Shown piece by piece: positions 56,362 through 64,000 of a stretch of DNA of 64,000 nt. Location: positions 1,488,001 to 1,552,000 of the forward strand of contig NZ_CP006942.1 of NCBI RefSeq assembly GCF_000521605.1. The letters are read 5' to 3'. This stretch comes from Mannheimia sp. USDA-ARS-USMARC-1261 (GTDB lineage: Bacteria; Pseudomonadota; Gammaproteobacteria; Enterobacterales; Pasteurellaceae). The notes beneath the pieces are model-generated. The model was given only the letters and a program-made list of their open reading frames with translations, made no database searches and was not told where the DNA came from. The position numbers and the translations under genes were made by a program. Position 1 is the stretch's first letter; each line of letters opens with the position of its first letter.

Positions 56362-57789
56362 ATGATGATGCAATACTCTCCAAAATTTAATAATGCTAAA
56401 GTTCTAGTACTAGGCGATGTAATGTTAGATCGTTACTGGTTTGGTGCGACAAATCGTATTTCGCCGGAAGCACCTGTGCCAGTCGTTAAGGTGCAAGATA
56501 TTGAAGAGCGTGCAGGTGGTGCTGCAAACGTAGCAATGAATATTGCGAGCCTTGGTGTGCCAGTTGCCCTTCACGGTTTAATTGGTCAAGATGATGCCGG
56601 GCGTGCTTTAGATACGTTACTTAATTCACATAATATCCAAAATCATTGTGTCGCAATTGATTCACACCCAACTATTACGAAATTGCGGATTTTATCTCGT
56701 CATCAGCAATTATTACGCTTAGATTTTGAGGAAGGTTTTCAAAATGTTGATTCAACTGCCCTACTTGCAAAACTTTCGCAAGAAATTACCGCTTACGGAG
56801 CGTTAATCTTATCGGATTACGGTAAGGGCACGCTTGAATCAGTGCAGCAGATGATCCAAATTGCACGCAAGGCTAATGTACCTGTGTTAATTGATCCGAA
56901 AGGAACAGATTTCGAGCGTTATCGTGGTGCAACCTTACTTACCCCAAATATGTCGGAGTTTGAAGCCGTTGTTGGGCATTGTAAAGATGATGATGAAATC
57001 GTGGCTAAAGGCTTGAAAATGATTGCTGATTTTGAGCTTTCTGCCTTGCTAGTTACTCGCTCAGAAAAAGGAATGACATTACTTCGTCCAAATCAAGAGC
57101 CTTATCACTTACCAACTCAAGCAAAAGAAGTTTATGATGTAACTGGTGCGGGAGATACCGTAATTAGCGTATTAGCTACAGCGATTGCTGATGGTAGAGC
57201 TTACGAAGAAGCTTGTTATTTAGCCAATGCAGCAGCTGGTGTTGTGGTTGGCAAACTTGGCACATCAACCGTTAGTCCTGTTGAATTAGAAAATGCCATT
57301 CATCAACGAGCCACGACAGGCTTTGGTGTAGTCTCCGAAGAAGAGCTAAAAGCTATTGTGTTAGAGGCAAAAAAACGTGGTGAGAAAATCGTAATGACAA
57401 ACGGTTGTTTTGATATTCTCCACCCGGGGCACGTTTCTTATTTAGAAAATGCACGCAAATTAGGCGACCGCTTAATTGTGGCAGTGAATACCGATAATTC
57501 GGTTAAACGCTTGAAAGGCGAAGCTCGCCCAATTAATGATTTAGATGCTCGTATGGCTGTATTAGCCGGCTTAGCGTCTGTGGATTGGGTAGTGCCTTTT
57601 GATGAAGATACACCGCAACGTTTAATTGGTGAAATCTTGCCTGATTTATTAGTAAAAGGTGGCGATTATAAACCTGAAGAAATCGCAGGTAGCCAAGAAG
57701 TATGGGCAAACGGTGGAGATGTTCGGGTGCTAAACTTTGAAAACGGTTGTTCTACAACGAATGTGATTAAGAAAATTCAATCATTATAG
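56362..57789 (+). CDS. hldE: Bifunctional heptose-7-P kinase / heptose-1-P adenylyltransferase
   Basis: Two-domain enzyme for ADP-heptose (lipopolysaccharide core) synthesis. The N-terminal ribokinase-like domain (1 to about 320) has [23 protein letters not shown] and [11 protein letters not shown]. The C-terminal nucleotidyltransferase (about 340-475) has [16 protein letters not shown]. The 475 residues match E. coli HldE. The ATG at 56362 has AAAGGA 7 nt upstream. It works with GmhB (38.3 kb). pyrR follows after 4 bp. Confidence 0.98.
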   Translation: MMMQYSPKFNNAKVLVLGDVMLDRYWFGATNRISPEAPVPVVKVQDIEERAGGAANVAMNIASLGVPVALHGLIGQDDAGRALDTLLNSHNIQNHCVAIDSHPTITKLRILSRHQQLLRLDFEEGFQNVDSTALLAKLSQEITAYGALILSDYGKGTLESVQQMIQIARKANVPVLIDPKGTDFERYRGATLLTPNMSEFEAVVGHCKDDDEIVAKGLKMIADFELSALLVTRSEKGMTLLRPNQEPYHLPTQAKEVYDVTGAGDTVISVLATAIADGRAYEEACYLANAAAGVVVGKLGTSTVSPVELENAIHQRATTGFGVVSEEELKAIVLEAKKRGEKIVMTNGCFDILHPGHVSYLENARKLGDRLIVAVNTDNSVKRLKGEARPINDLDARMAVLAGLASVDWVVPFDEDTPQRLIGEILPDLLVKGGDYKPEEIAGSQEVWANGGDVRVLNFENGCSTTNVIKKIQSL

Positions 57790-57793
57790 TGTT

Positions 57794-58342
57794 ATGGAAA
57801 AAATCATTATTGATACAGAGCAATTTCAGCGGATTATTTCTCGTATTTCCCATCAAATTATTGAAAAGCACGGGGATTTACAAGATGTCGTAATTGTTGG
57901 CATTAAACGTCGTGGTGCTGAAATTGCAGAACTTATTCAAAAGCGAATTGAAGAGTTAGCACAAATCCAATTGCCGAATATGGCATTGGATATTACGTTC
58001 TATCGTGATGATTTGGATTTAATCTATCAAGATCCTGTATTTACCGGAGCAGAAAATCAACTCAATCTTAACAATAAAAAAGTGATTTTGGTTGATGATG
58101 TACTGTTTACGGGTAGAACTATTCGTGCCGCCTTAGATGCATTGCTTGATTTTGGCAGAGCTGCCAGAATTGAATTGGTTATTTTAGTAGATCGTGGTCA
58201 TCGAGAATTGCCAATTCGAGCTGATTATGTAGGAAAAAATATCCCTACTGCAAAAAATGAGCAAATTCAGGTAAAAACCTTCTCTTATGACGGCATCAAT
58301 CAAGTGGTCTTAGTTCCTGCAACGGATAAAGAAAGTACTTAA
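57794..58342 (+). CDS. pyrR: PyrR, pyrimidine regulatory protein / uracil phosphoribosyltransferase
   Basis: PRTase-family protein of 182 residues with the PRPP motif VILVDDVLFTGRTIRAALDAL and the PyrR signature LVDRGHRELPIRADYVGKNIPT. In Gram-positive bacteria PyrR binds pyr leader RNA to cause attenuation; in Pasteurellaceae it also occurs, and whether it binds RNA there is less clear. No Shine-Dalgarno sequence is visible; it is probably coupled to hldE. carAB in the same window has an ArgR-like operator but no recognised PyrR-binding loop. Confidence 0.95.
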   Translation: MEKIIIDTEQFQRIISRISHQIIEKHGDLQDVVIVGIKRRGAEIAELIQKRIEELAQIQLPNMALDITFYRDDLDLIYQDPVFTGAENQLNLNNKKVILVDDVLFTGRTIRAALDALLDFGRAARIELVILVDRGHRELPIRADYVGKNIPTAKNEQIQVKTFSYDGINQVVLVPATDKEST

Positions 58343-58417
58343 TTTAAGTGAACCTTTTCGATAAACTTATCTCTAAGGAAAAGATTACTTATTATCTCCA
58401 TTAGGATTGTTATAAAA

Positions 58418-59362
58418 ATGAAATTAGTAAAATCATTGTTTGCTGTTGCGATTGCAACAATAAGTCTTACCCAAACTGCTCACGCTTTTGAAGAACGTGT
58501 AGTTGCGTTAGTAAATGATACCCCTGTAATGCAAAGCCAAGTTCAGCGTATGCTTGGCAAGAAAAAAGTAACTGAAGCCTCTCATCGTGCAGCCGTCGAT
58601 CAAGTCATTGACGATATGCTTGTACAACAAGCAATGAAAGAGGCTAATGTGAAAATCAGCCCGGCAGCAGTAAACCAAGCGGTTGAAAATGTGGCTATCC
58701 AGAATGGTATTACCTACGGTCAATTATTAGATGCGTTAGATTATCAAGGTATTACTTTAGAACAATTTAAACGCAATATTGCTCAACAAATGGCAATGGA
58801 GCAGGTTCGCCATATCAGCATTGGAAAAACCATTCAAGTTGCTCCTCAACAAGTTCAAGCATTAGCAAACGAATTAATGGCGAAAGATAAAGCAGTGGGT
58901 AAATTAAAAACGGTAGTTGGCAAAGAACATCGTGTGAGCCATATTTTGTTAAAAACAAACCCAATTTTAAACGATGCTCAAGCCAAAGCGAAATTAAATA
59001 GCTTAATTGCCGATATTAACTCTGGCAAAACAACTTTTGAAGAAGCAGCAAAAGCGAATTCTATGGATTATGCATCAGGTGCAGACGGTGGTGATTTAGG
59101 CTTTAACTTCTTAGAGATCTACGATCCTGCCTTTGCAAAAGTAGCCTCTAAGATGAAAACAAATCAAATTTCTGCACCATTTAAATCACAATTTGGTTGG
59201 CATACTTTAAAAGTAACCGATATTCGTGATGGCGACAGAACTGAAGATGCTTACCACCAACGAGCTTATCAGCAACTTGTTAATAAACAAGCAGAAGAAG
59301 CCTCGAAAGATTGGATTAAAGCATTAAGAAAAACCGCAAATATCCAATACGTTGGTCAATAA
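58418..59362 (+). CDS. surA: Periplasmic chaperone / peptidyl-prolyl isomerase SurA
   Basis: Outer-membrane protein chaperone. The Sec signal ends in AHA (about residue 23), giving FEERVVALVNDTPVMQSQV. The N-terminal SurA domain (24-170) is followed by a single parvulin domain (HRVSHILLKT to FGWHTLKV) and a C-terminal helix. E. coli SurA (428 residues) has two parvulin domains; the 314-residue, one-domain form is usual in Pasteurellaceae. rsmA follows, as in E. coli, but without pdxA. Confidence 0.95.
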   Translation: MKLVKSLFAVAIATISLTQTAHAFEERVVALVNDTPVMQSQVQRMLGKKKVTEASHRAAVDQVIDDMLVQQAMKEANVKISPAAVNQAVENVAIQNGITYGQLLDALDYQGITLEQFKRNIAQQMAMEQVRHISIGKTIQVAPQQVQALANELMAKDKAVGKLKTVVGKEHRVSHILLKTNPILNDAQAKAKLNSLIADINSGKTTFEEAAKANSMDYASGADGGDLGFNFLEIYDPAFAKVASKMKTNQISAPFKSQFGWHTLKVTDIRDGDRTEDAYHQRAYQQLVNKQAEEASKDWIKALRKTANIQYVGQ

Positions 59363-59374
59363 TTAAAAAATAAC

Positions 59375-59405
59375 AAGAACCTCGCCTAGCGGGGTTCTTT
59401 TCTTA
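59375..59405 (+). terminator. Terminator after surA
   Basis: AAGAACCTCGC (59375-59385), CTA, GCGGGGTTCTT (59389-59399) with one T-G pair, followed by TTCTTA. Transcription of rsmA may need readthrough or its own promoter. Confidence 0.85.
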
Positions 59406-59422
59406 TTTCAAAAGGGATAATA

Positions 59423-60289
59423 ATGAGTTCACAAAATTCAAAAAAACATTTAGGTCATACCGCTCGTAAACGTTTCGGGCAAAACTTTTTACACGATATG
59501 AATGTCATTCACGGCATTGTGTCGGCAATTAACCCGAAAAAAGACGAATTTTTATTAGAAATTGGTCCGGGTTTAGCGGCATTAACAGAACCCGTTGCAG
59601 AATTAGTTGATAAACTCACTGTAGTGGAAATTGACCGTGATTTGGCTGAACGTTTACGCCACCACCCTTTCTTAAATCAAAAATTGACAGTTATTGAGCA
59701 AGATGCATTACGTTTTAATTTCCGTGAATATTTTGAAAGCCTAAATTTAGGAAAAGATTCTGTTCGTGTGTTCGGTAACTTGCCTTACAACATCTCTACG
59801 CCATTAATTTTCCACTTATTAACGTTCCACGATCTGATTAAAGATATGCACTTTATGCTGCAAAAAGAAGTAGTAAAACGTTTATGTGCCGCACCAAACA
59901 GCAAGGCATACGGCAGATTAACCATTATGGCTCAATATTACTGTCAAGTAATTCCTGTGCTTGAAGTACCGCCGACGGCATTTAAACCTGCACCGAAAGT
60001 GGATTCAGCCGTTGTACGCTTAATGCCTTACAATCAACTGCCGTATCCTGCTAAAGATGTTTATTGGCTCAACCGTGTAACCACACAAGCCTTTAACCAA
60101 CGTCGCAAAACATTACGCAATGCCCTCTCTACTCTCTTTAGTGCAGAACAGTTAGAAGCATTAGGCATTGATTTAACTGCTCGTGCAGAGAATCTCACCA
60201 TTGCCGACTATGTTCGTTTGGCTAACTGGTTATATGAAAATCCACCGGCTATTGATACATCAGAAGAATTAGTTGATGAAGATTATTAA
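59423..60289 (+). CDS. rsmA: 16S rRNA dimethyladenosine transferase RsmA (KsgA)
   Basis: Methylates A1518 and A1519 of 16S rRNA in late 30S assembly; loss gives kasugamycin resistance. The 288 residues show [12 protein letters not shown], the SAM motif [13 protein letters not shown], and the catalytic NLPYNIST with [19 protein letters not shown] lies before the ATG. It is convergent with upp with a paired uptake-signal terminator between. Confidence 0.98.
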   Translation: MSSQNSKKHLGHTARKRFGQNFLHDMNVIHGIVSAINPKKDEFLLEIGPGLAALTEPVAELVDKLTVVEIDRDLAERLRHHPFLNQKLTVIEQDALRFNFREYFESLNLGKDSVRVFGNLPYNISTPLIFHLLTFHDLIKDMHFMLQKEVVKRLCAAPNSKAYGRLTIMAQYYCQVIPVLEVPPTAFKPAPKVDSAVVRLMPYNQLPYPAKDVYWLNRVTTQAFNQRRKTLRNALSTLFSAEQLEALGIDLTARAENLTIADYVRLANWLYENPPAIDTSEELVDEDY

Positions 60290-60300
60290 AAAGTAAAACA

Positions 60301-60347
60301 ACAAGCGGTCATATTGAGTAAAAAATTTACAAAATATGACCGCTTGT
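60301..60347. terminator. Bidirectional terminator made of two complete uptake signals
   Basis: ACAAGCGGTCATATT (60301-60315) and AATATGACCGCTTGT (60333-60347) form a perfect 15-bp stem. Both arms carry the full ACAAGCGGTC. It sits between the convergent rsmA and upp genes and is followed on the plus side by ATTTTATA. Confidence 0.88.
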
Positions 60348-60369
60348 ATTTTATATGGCAATTTAAAAA

Positions 60370-60999
60370 CTATTTCGTACCGAAAATTTTATCACCGGCA
60401 TCACCTAAGCCTGGAATGATATATCCTTTTTCGTTTAAGTGGCTATCAATTGATGCAGTGTAGAGTTCCACATCAGGGTGTGCTTCTTCCAGCACTTTAA
60501 TCCCTTCTGGGGCAGCAACTAATACTAATACTTTGATGTGTTTACAGCCTGCTTTTTTCAGTAGATCAATAGTTGCAACCATTGAACCGCCCGTTGCTAA
60601 CATTGGGTCTGTAATAATAGCTAAACGTTCAGCTACATCATTCGCTAATTTTGAAAAATATGGAACAGGTTTTAGCGTTTCTTCATCACGGTAAATCCCA
60701 ACCACACTGATTCTGGCACTTGGAATATGTTCCAACACACCGTCCATCATCCCCAAACCCGCACGCAAAATTGGCACAACAGTAACTTTTTTGCCTTTAA
60801 TTCGCTCGACAGGAATTGTATTACCGCTCCAGCCATTAATTTCGACTGTTTCCATTTCTAAATCTTTGGTTGCTTCGTAAGTTAAAAGACTGCCAATTTC
60901 GTTGGCTAACTCACGGAAATCTTTTGTGCTGATTTCCGCCTCACGCATTAAACCTAATTTATGTTTTACCAGTGGGTGTTTTACTTCAACAATTTTCAT
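60370..60999 (-). CDS. upp: Uracil phosphoribosyltransferase
   Basis: Salvage enzyme making UMP from uracil and PRPP. The 209 residues match E. coli Upp, with [19 protein letters not shown] at the start, [14 protein letters not shown], the PRPP loop [12 protein letters not shown], and the C-terminal [13 protein letters not shown] that closes on uracil. AAGGAG precedes the start. It is not linked to uraA here. Confidence 0.98.
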   Translation of the reverse strand: MKIVEVKHPLVKHKLGLMREAEISTKDFRELANEIGSLLTYEATKDLEMETVEINGWSGNTIPVERIKGKKVTVVPILRAGLGMMDGVLEHIPSARISVVGIYRDEETLKPVPYFSKLANDVAERLAIITDPMLATGGSMVATIDLLKKAGCKHIKVLVLVAAPEGIKVLEEAHPDVELYTASIDSHLNEKGYIIPGLGDAGDKIFGTK

Positions 61000-61022
61000 T
61001 GTAAGCTCCTTAATTAAATAAT

Positions 61023-62714
61023 TTAAGTGTTATTAACCGTTGATTTTGCTAATTCTTCATCTCTTAATACACGGCGAAGAATTTTACCAACATTACTTTT
61101 TGGTAGTTCATCTCTAAACTCAATATCACGTGGAATTTTATAACCCGTTAGGAATTGGCGACAGTAACTACGAAGTTCATCACGGGTTAAACTTTCATCT
61201 TTTTTCGTTACAAAAATTTTAATACTTTCGCCAGAAGCTTCACTCGGTATACCAATAGCAACGACTTCATTCACTTTAGGATTTTGTGAAATCACCTCTT
61301 CAATTTCGGTTGGATAAACGTTAAAACCGGATACAATGATCATATCTTTTTTGCGATCGACAATGCGTAAATTGAGATCTTCACCCATTACGACAATATC
61401 GCCTGTTGCCATCCAACCGTCTTTTAATACTTGAGCAGTATCTTCAGGACGATTCCAATAACCTTGCATTACTTGAGGACCTTTAACCAATAGCTCTCCT
61501 CTTTCACCAAGTGGGAGTTCGTTACCTTCATCATCTACAATGCGGATATCCGTATTGGGTACAGGCACGCCAATTGAGCCTGAATATTCCACAGAATCAC
61601 TTCGTGTTGCAGAAATAAGTGGTGAACATTCTGTCATTCCGTAACCTTCAATAATGTGGCACCCTGTCAAATCGTGCCAACGTTTTGCTACATTAGACTG
61701 AATAGCCGCTCCTCCACCCACACTGAGTTTCAAATTTGAGAAATCCACCTCTTTAAATGCTTCATTATTGAGTAAGGCGTTAAATAATGTATTCACACCC
61801 GTAATAATTGATACTCTATATTTTTTCAGCTCTTTAATGAAACTAGGAATATCACGAGGGTTAGTAATTAATAAGCCTGTAATACCTAGTTCAAGGAATA
61901 ATAAGCAGTTTAAAGATAACGCAAGAACGTGATAAAGCGGTAAAGGCACTGTACCAATTAAGTTTGGCGAATTTTTCAATAAAGGATCAACAATCCATTT
62001 TGCCTGCATCATATTTGCAATTAAGTTTTGATGCGTTAGCATTGCCCCTTTCGCTACGCCTGTTGTACCGCCCGTGTATTGTAAAAAGGCAAGATCGCTA
62101 CTTACAATATTCGGTTTGACATATTGTCTTTGTTTGCCAATACTTAATGCTTCCCTAAAGCTGACAGCGTGAGGTAACTTATATTTAGGCACTAATTTTT
62201 TAATATATTTAACGACGAAATTAACTAAAGTACGTTTACCAAATGAGAGCTGGTCTCCCATTCTGGTTAAAATAACGTGTTTAATATTTGTGTTGAACAC
62301 CACCTTTTCTAAGGTAGCCGCAAAGTTGGAGACAATCACAATCGCCTTTGCTCCGCTATCGTTAAGCTGATGCTCTAATTCACGCGGTGTATAAAGCGGA
62401 TTAACGTTTACTACTATCAATCCGGCACGCAATGCTCCGAATAATGCAATCGGATATTGCAATAAATTCGGCATCATTAATGCAATACGATCGCCTTTTT
62501 GTAAACGTAATTCATTTTGCAAATAAGCAGCGAAAGAACGGCTACGTTCTTCTAATTTGCGAAAAGTCAGAATTTGCCCCATATTAATATAAGCTGGAAT
62601 ATCCGGGTGACGCTTTATTGCCGCTTCAAACATCTCAACCAGCGATTCATATTGATTCGTTTCAATTGTTTTTGGCGAATAGGGAGGGTAATTCTTAAAC
62701 CATATTTTTTCCAT
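61023..62714 (-). CDS. fadD: Long-chain-fatty-acid--CoA ligase
   Basis: Acyl-adenylate/CoA ligase of 563 residues that activates fatty acids at the inner membrane. The P-loop is [16 protein letters not shown]; further motifs are [10 protein letters not shown], the FACS signature around [15 protein letters not shown], and the catalytic lysine region NVGKILRR. E. coli FadD is 561 residues. It is in line after rseC (9-bp gap) and AGGAG lies before the ATG. No FadR-like site was recognised. Confidence 0.96.
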   Translation of the reverse strand: MEKIWFKNYPPYSPKTIETNQYESLVEMFEAAIKRHPDIPAYINMGQILTFRKLEERSRSFAAYLQNELRLQKGDRIALMMPNLLQYPIALFGALRAGLIVVNVNPLYTPRELEHQLNDSGAKAIVIVSNFAATLEKVVFNTNIKHVILTRMGDQLSFGKRTLVNFVVKYIKKLVPKYKLPHAVSFREALSIGKQRQYVKPNIVSSDLAFLQYTGGTTGVAKGAMLTHQNLIANMMQAKWIVDPLLKNSPNLIGTVPLPLYHVLALSLNCLLFLELGITGLLITNPRDIPSFIKELKKYRVSIITGVNTLFNALLNNEAFKEVDFSNLKLSVGGGAAIQSNVAKRWHDLTGCHIIEGYGMTECSPLISATRSDSVEYSGSIGVPVPNTDIRIVDDEGNELPLGERGELLVKGPQVMQGYWNRPEDTAQVLKDGWMATGDIVVMGEDLNLRIVDRKKDMIIVSGFNVYPTEIEEVISQNPKVNEVVAIGIPSEASGESIKIFVTKKDESLTRDELRSYCRQFLTGYKIPRDIEFRDELPKSNVGKILRRVLRDEELAKSTVNNT

Positions 62715-62723
62715 TCTAGTCTC

Positions 62724-63155
62724 CTAAACCTTGCCTAAAAAAATAGGCGAAAAATTTACTTGCTGACTGCGTTTATCAATAAATTTTTTTACAGCCCAGA
62801 AACTGATTCCTGTAAAAAGCAACATTACAAACAAAACAATAAGTTCATTTGCAAAAAATTGTGAAAATCCGACCGCTGTTATAATTAAAATAAATAGCGG
62901 AATGCCATAAATTAGAAAGACACTTTTTAATAATGTATTTTCAGCTAAACCTAACTGAATTTTATCACCCACATTTAACGGTTCATCAACCGCGATGCGA
63001 AAACGTGGTGCTATTTTTTCACCAGCTAACGCTGATAATGCTTTTGTACCACAAGCGACCTTTGCCGCACAACCGCCACAGCCACTTTTTGCATAGCATT
63101 GCACAATAGCAACACCATTACGATATTCTACAACGGTCGCTTCTTCTACTATCAT
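62724..63155 (-). CDS. rseC: Envelope stress/SoxR-reducing system protein RseC
   Basis: Inner-membrane protein of 143 residues (RseC/MucC family). The N-terminal cytoplasmic part has the cysteine cluster CYAKSGCGGCAAKVACG; two membrane helices follow (about 75-95 and 100-120). It overlaps rseB by 4 nt (ATGA) and belongs to the rpoE-rseABC sigma-E operon; in other bacteria RseC also supports the Rsx SoxR-reducing complex. Confidence 0.95.
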   Translation of the reverse strand: MIVEEATVVEYRNGVAIVQCYAKSGCGGCAAKVACGTKALSALAGEKIAPRFRIAVDEPLNVGDKIQLGLAENTLLKSVFLIYGIPLFILIITAVGFSQFFANELIVLFVMLLFTGISFWAVKKFIDKRSQQVNFSPIFLGKV

Positions 63156-64000
63156 TGAGAAGCTCCTTCTCTAAATTGAATGTTTGCCAAAATGTGCTTA
63201 GCCGCTTCTAACGGCACATCGCCAATAATCACAATGTCTTTATCATTGATTGTCTGATTTAAAACGGTTAATTTGCCTTGCTGCCCGGCATAGTCATCAA
63301 AATTGACACCTTGACTCGGCATTACATAAATCGTAAAACTCAATAAACCATCGCTATATAAACGGCTATCCACATATTCACTGTCAAACTGATAAGCTGC
63401 TCCGCTTACTGTTTGGTTCTTAACCAATCGAAAACCTGTCGGTAACTCGTTCACATCCCAGTTATAAGGCGATTTTATCTCTTCTTTTTGAGTAGAGGTT
63501 AATGTTGGTAGCATTAAAACATCAATTGCATTAGCAATCATCGCAATTTCTTGAGATTGGTAAAGCTGTAACACTCGAAATTCTTCTAACACTACATTAT
63601 CTTCATTTTGCAGCTGGCTTTTTAGCAACAAATTAGTCTCTTCATCAATCCAAAGCGTGTAAGAATAGCGGAAATTATCTTTTGGCAAAATACGAATAAC
63701 TTTCGCTATTCTATCCGAAATACGATCTTTACCCGCATCTAAGAATACATAGCCGTTTAAGTGATGATAATCAGCGTAAATGACATTGGGAAGGTTATCT
63801 AAAATATAGGAACTGTTTAAACTAAAAGGACGGAAGTTGTATCCTAAATAACTAACATTGCTATCTTTCAGGATAATTTCTTCTCGATTGTGATCTAGAT
63901 TTAATAATTGAGCATACTCTTTATCATTAACAAAGGCGTGGCGTAACCGAAAAGATTCTATGCCTGTATTTTGCTGAAGAATATAGAGTAATTCGTAATT
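63152..64000 (-). CDS. rseB: Sigma-E regulator RseB (partial, 5' end outside window)
   Basis: Periplasmic protein that binds RseA and shields it from DegS until it senses lipopolysaccharide or misfolded porin. The frame is open through 283 codons to the window edge; the signal peptide and start are outside. Visible homology to E. coli RseB includes LLQQ-ESFR-RHA near the visible N-terminus, then NVSYLGYNFRPFSLN, RIAKVIRILPKDNFRYSY and WIDEETNLLL. The MucB/RseB C-terminal domain ends in HILANIQF. rseA and rpoE should lie beyond the right edge. Confidence 0.93.
   Translation of the reverse strand, partial: NYELLYILQQNTGIESFRLRHAFVNDKEYAQLLNLDHNREEIILKDSNVSYLGYNFRPFSLNSSYILDNLPNVIYADYHHLNGYVFLDAGKDRISDRIAKVIRILPKDNFRYSYTLWIDEETNLLLKSQLQNEDNVVLEEFRVLQLYQSQEIAMIANAIDVLMLPTLTSTQKEEIKSPYNWDVNELPTGFRLVKNQTVSGAAYQFDSEYVDSRLYSDGLLSFTIYVMPSQGVNFDDYAGQQGKLTVLNQTINDKDIVIIGDVPLEAAKHILANIQFREGASQ

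Noticed and set aside
58418-59362. SurA truncated by loss of one parvulin domain.
   Set aside because: The one-domain form is usual in this family and the reading frame is intact.

Overview
The window is a stretch of a low-GC gammaproteobacterial chromosome from the family Pasteurellaceae. The best marker is the DNA uptake signal sequence. By eye I count about 26 copies of ACAAGCGGT on both strands, 15 of them with the full 10-mer ACAAGCGGTC, often followed by AT-rich sequence and TTTGC. This is the Actinobacillus pleuropneumoniae type of signal, so the host probably lies in the Actinobacillus/Mannheimia/Bibersteinia group rather than Haemophilus influenzae sensu stricto. Family-typical gene forms agree with this: a short ArcB without PAS domain, a SurA with one parvulin domain, an ApfA-like pilin with Ala at -1, and PyrR next to HldE.

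Layout, left to right. 1-2.7 kb: type IV pilus/competence genes pilABC (pilC cut by the window edge), with a CRP-S-like competence operator shared with radA, which also has a LexA-like box. 4.3-7.9 kb: a small YgjV-like membrane protein, then a C4-dicarboxylate (Dcu) transporter and an aspartate/glutamate racemase, divergent from a HypT/YjiE-like LysR regulator. 8-12.3 kb: folA, proB, a TSUP transporter, nth and cca. 12.3-17 kb: carA and carB, with two ArgR-like boxes over the carA promoter. 17.2-23.8 kb: the iron-sulfur operon iscR-iscS-iscU-iscA-hscB-(DUF2625-like)-hscA-(small Imm51-like gene)-fdx-iscX, with two accessory genes inside it. 24-34 kb: an OmpP1/FadL porin, ogt, arcB, a secreted tannase-like esterase, a TPR-glycosyltransferase-like protein, an EamA transporter, a serine hydrolase, a YeaK-type deacylase and smrB. 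34-40.5 kb: prmB, murQ-anmK (peptidoglycan recycling), queF, gmhB, bcp, hemW.

40.7-49.4 kb is the most unusual block: a Tat-exported family 5 solute-binding protein, a permease, a fused permease-ATPase, a second ATPase, then an FAD oxidoreductase of the fumarate reductase/aspartate oxidase superfamily and an NhaC-family antiporter. It has a good CRP site upstream and looks like an uncharacterised uptake-and-conversion locus. 49.4-64 kb is mainly housekeeping: dxr, relA, hemA, der, hldE, pyrR, surA, rsmA, upp, fadD, rseC and rseB (cut by the right edge).

Several genes act together although they are scattered: gmhB and hldE make ADP-heptose for lipopolysaccharide; carAB, pyrR and upp serve pyrimidine supply and salvage; hscAB, fdx and iscSUAX assemble Fe-S clusters; pilABC and the uptake signals belong to natural transformation. 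No rRNA, tRNA, CRISPR array, prophage or insertion sequence was recognised. Small palindromic repeats are present, including a three-copy family whose hairpin arms vary in sequence but always stay complementary.
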